In this document: positions 61,580 through 64,000 of the stretch, one piece after another
How positions within the stretch are numbered: the stretch's first letter is position 1
How the letters are laid out: each line of letters starts with the position of its first letter
Source of the DNA: an uncultured Sphingomonadaceae bacterium
GTDB lineage: Bacteria > Pseudomonadota > Alphaproteobacteria > Sphingomonadales > Sphingomonadaceae
Assembly (NCBI GenBank): GCA_947497315.1
Contig: CANMFX010000001.1
Location: forward strand, 248,001 to 312,000
Length of the DNA: 64,000 bases
Direction: 5' to 3'
Notes under the pieces: model-generated
Told to the model about the DNA's origin: nothing
Seen by the model: the letters and a program-made list of their open reading frames with translations, nothing else
Databases searched by the model: none
Position numbers and translations under genes: made by a program

Positions 61580-63331
61580 TCAGGCGACCAGCTCTTCGCT
61601 ATCGAGGCGATATAATATATCCGCCCCGGCCATAGCAGCTGCTTTCAAGCCCACGGCTTCGGGAACCAGATGATCGAGATAATAGCGGGTTGTTATCAGC
61701 TTTGCCTTCAGGAACGGATCATTGCCATCGGCCAGTTCTGCCTCGGCAATGCGCTGCTGCTTTTTCATCAGCATGCCGCATGTCGCCGTCGCCAGCATGG
61801 TCATGAACGGATAGCTGCCGGCGAGCCGGTCATCAATTGAGGCGTCACCACCGGCCATCCATTTGGCGATATCTTCGACCATCATGACCAATGTCATCAA
61901 GGCGTCTTCGTCTTTCGCCTCTGCCTTGATATCCGTGATCAGCGCCATCATTGCATCACCGCCATCCAGGCCAAGTTTCCGGCCGACCAGATCCGCGGCC
62001 TGAATGCCGTTTGTGCCTTCATAAATCGGTGCAATCCGGGCGTCACGGAAATGCTGGGCCGCGCCCGTTTCTTCGACAAAGCCCATGCCGCCATGCACCT
62101 GTACACCGATGGAAGCGACTTCATTACCAATGTCGGTACCATAGCCCTTGATCAGCGGGGTCAGGATTTCGGCGCGTGATTTCGCGCCTTCGATACCCAA
62201 TGTCGCACCATCAACATGAGATGTTGCATAATAAAGCAGTGCCCGTGCCGCCTGTGTCAGCGCCTTGCTGCGCAGAAGCATGCGGCGCACGTCCGGATGC
62301 TCAATAATCGCAACGGGGTCCTTGCTACCGCTGCCGGCGCGGGCCGATTGCACCCGGTCATTGGCATATTGGATGGCTTGCTGAGTTGCCCGTTCAGCAA
62401 TTTGCACGCCTTGCGAGCCGACATTGATCCGCGCATTGTTCATCATCGTGAACATCGCCTTCATGCCACCAAATTCGCCGCCAATCATTTCGCCAATACA
62501 TTCGTCATTCTCGCCATAGGCCATGACGCAGGTAGGTGAAGCATGGATACCGAGCTTATGCTCGATCGATACGCAGGTCACATCATTGGGTGCCGCGCTA
62601 TTGCCTTCAGCATCCAGATGGAATTTAGGCACGATAAACAGAGAAATGCCTCTGGTGCCTTCTGGCGCACCGGGCGTCCGGGCCAGCACCAGGTGAATGA
62701 TATTGTCGGTCAGGTCATGTTCGCCAAAGGTGATGTAGATTTTCTGACCCTTGATCTTGTATTTTCCGGCATGCTCGCCTTCGGTGATCGGCTCGGCTGT
62801 GGAACGCAGTGCACCAACATCGGACCCCGCTTGCGGTTCGGTCAGGTTCATCGTTCCGGTCCATTCACCGGAAATCATTTTTTCCAGATAAGTGGCTTTT
62901 TGCTCATCGCTGCCGTGGGCGTGGATTGCTTCAACCGCACCAAAGCTCAACATCGGGCAAAGCGTGAAAGCGAAATTGGCGGCTCCACAGGTTTCGAGAA
63001 TCAGCGCGGACAGCGAATAGGGCAAGCCTTGCCCGCCAAATTCTTCGGGACCATCGATTGATGCCCAGCCGCCTTCGACAAACTGACTATAAGCCTTTTT
63101 GAAGCCAGCAGGCATGGTCACCGCGCCATCATTCCATTTGGCACCGACCGTATCGCCGGTCCGGTTAATCGGTGCAAATTCGCCTGCCGCGAACTGGCCA
63201 ATACCTTCAACAATTGCTTCGACCATGTCTTCGCTGGCACCGGCAAAGCGCTCATGCTCGGCAAGCGCGCCGATATTGGCGATATGTTTCAGGACGAAAT
63301 TTTGTTCTCTGCTGGGCGCTGTAAAGCTCAT
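61580..63331 (-). CDS. Acyl-CoA dehydrogenase (large form with C-terminal extension)
   Basis: 583 residues, longer than classical ~390-residue enzymes, matching the type with an added C-terminal domain (AcdA/DmdC-like). Visible: GGWASIDGPEEFGGQGLPYSL, MNLTEPQAGSDVGALRS (FAD binding), KIYITFGEHDLTDNIIH, IEHKLGIHASPTCVM, and the catalytic-glutamate region APIYEGTNGIQAADLVGRKL. It oxidises acyl-CoA thioesters; the substrate is not determined here. Confidence 0.94.
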   Translation of the reverse strand: MSFTAPSREQNFVLKHIANIGALAEHERFAGASEDMVEAIVEGIGQFAAGEFAPINRTGDTVGAKWNDGAVTMPAGFKKAYSQFVEGGWASIDGPEEFGGQGLPYSLSALILETCGAANFAFTLCPMLSFGAVEAIHAHGSDEQKATYLEKMISGEWTGTMNLTEPQAGSDVGALRSTAEPITEGEHAGKYKIKGQKIYITFGEHDLTDNIIHLVLARTPGAPEGTRGISLFIVPKFHLDAEGNSAAPNDVTCVSIEHKLGIHASPTCVMAYGENDECIGEMIGGEFGGMKAMFTMMNNARINVGSQGVQIAERATQQAIQYANDRVQSARAGSGSKDPVAIIEHPDVRRMLLRSKALTQAARALLYYATSHVDGATLGIEGAKSRAEILTPLIKGYGTDIGNEVASIGVQVHGGMGFVEETGAAQHFRDARIAPIYEGTNGIQAADLVGRKLGLDGGDAMMALITDIKAEAKDEDALMTLVMMVEDIAKWMAGGDASIDDRLAGSYPFMTMLATATCGMLMKKQQRIAEAELADGNDPFLKAKLITTRYYLDHLVPEAVGLKAAAMAGADILYRLDSEELVA

Positions 63332-63383
63332 CTAACTGGTATCCGCTATTGCTTGAATTCTCGCTGGGCTATAGCGCCCTATC

Positions 63384-64000
63384 ATGTCCGGCTCAAATGA
63401 TCATATTGACGATAATGCGCGACGTTACGGCACGCAGGCGATAGCCGCAGCTGCCGAACGATTGCGGTCTGGTGGACTGGTCGCTGTTCCCACCGAAACC
63501 GTCTATGGGCTGGCGGCCGATTCGACCAACGCCAGCGCGATAGCAGACATATACCGGACCAAGGGTCGGCCCGATTTCAATCCATTGATTGTCCATGTGC
63601 CGAGTACCGAAGCCGCCGGGGAACTGGGCTTGCTCAATGGTCTGGCCAATAAACTGGCCAAAGATTTCTGGCCTGGGCCATTGACCCTGGTTGTCCCCAA
63701 AACGCCGGATTGCCCGGTTGCCTCCGCCGTAACGGCCGGTCTCGACACCATCGCCTTACGCTGCCCGGCACATCCCTTGATGCAGGAATTGCTTAGAATA
63801 TCGGGGCTATTCCTTGCCGCTCCATCCGCCAACAAAAGCGGTGCCATTAGCCCGACAAAGCCGCAGCATGTCGAACATAGCTTGGGTAAGGCTGCACCCA
63901 TGATACTGGATGGTGGCCCCTGTGAAAGCGGCATCGAATCAACCATTGTCGCAATCAGGGGCGATGACTATCAGATATTGCGCCCTGGCCCTGTCACGTC
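63384..64000 (+). CDS. tsaC: Threonylcarbamoyl-AMP synthase (Sua5/YrdC), 5' part
   Basis: The frame from ATG 63384 runs without a stop to the window end (205 residues visible). N-terminal YGTQAIAAAAERLRSGGLVAVPTETVYGLAADSTN and KGRPDFNPLIVHV, then WPGPLTLVVPK and APSANKSGAISPT, are the Sua5/YrdC signature. The enzyme makes threonylcarbamoyl-AMP from threonine, bicarbonate and ATP for tRNA t6A37. Whether a C-terminal Sua5 domain follows cannot be seen. Divergent from the acyl-CoA dehydrogenase gene. Confidence 0.96.
   Translation, partial: MSGSNDHIDDNARRYGTQAIAAAAERLRSGGLVAVPTETVYGLAADSTNASAIADIYRTKGRPDFNPLIVHVPSTEAAGELGLLNGLANKLAKDFWPGPLTLVVPKTPDCPVASAVTAGLDTIALRCPAHPLMQELLRISGLFLAAPSANKSGAISPTKPQHVEHSLGKAAPMILDGGPCESGIESTIVAIRGDDYQILRPGPVT

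Overview
The window reads as a chromosomal segment of an alphaproteobacterium, most probably a sphingomonad of moderate GC (Sphingorhabdus/Parasphingorhabdus-like; genus is inference). Supporting signs are a DUF1134 (EipA-type) envelope protein, a CC0125/CC1285-family lipoprotein, an ihfA-merR pair and an alphaproteobacterial style of exopolysaccharide locus. No insertion sequence, prophage or CRISPR array was seen.

Layout. 1-2.0 kb: end of ribD, ribE and a convergent DUF1134 gene. 2.28 kb: tRNA-Ser(GCU). 2.5-28.8 kb: a large, visibly AT-richer Wzx/Wzy-type surface polysaccharide locus. It holds an export lipoprotein, a BY-kinase/chain-length regulator, a PglC-like initiating transferase with PglD-like and PglE-like partners, UDP-ManNAcA genes (wecB, wecC), GDP-rhamnose genes (gmd, rmd), two GT4 glycosyltransferases, an FkbM-type methyltransferase, a flippase, two Wzy/ligase-like membrane proteins, an AsnB-type amidotransferase, a bi-domain oxidoreductase, and two lyase-type proteins (beta-helix and heparinase II/III). 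28.9-34.3 kb: housekeeping genes (M14 peptidase, galE, rpmJ, HAD hydrolase, merR, ihfA, thioesterase). 34.3-41.2 kb: a tripartite RND efflux operon with a divergent TetR regulator and an operator-like inverted repeat between them.

41.3-57.4 kb: a stress/low-oxygen-type accessory region. It has three tandem-Usp proteins, Hsp20, a beta-CASP metallo-ribonuclease, a KefF-like flavoprotein, a KefB-like antiporter, a FixL/FixJ-type two-component system, and several small envelope or surface proteins. TACGTA/TTACGTAA palindromes recur upstream of the genes around fixLJ, at similar distances from the start codons. This is the best candidate for an undescribed system: a compact local FixJ-type regulon driven by a FixL-like kinase that lacks the heme-ligand histidine.

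57.4-64 kb: a short 20-bp repeat array between two DUF2807 genes, small hypothetical proteins, a sorbosone-dehydrogenase-like protein, a DUF815 ATPase, an acyl-CoA dehydrogenase and the 5' part of a Sua5/TsaC gene cut by the window end.
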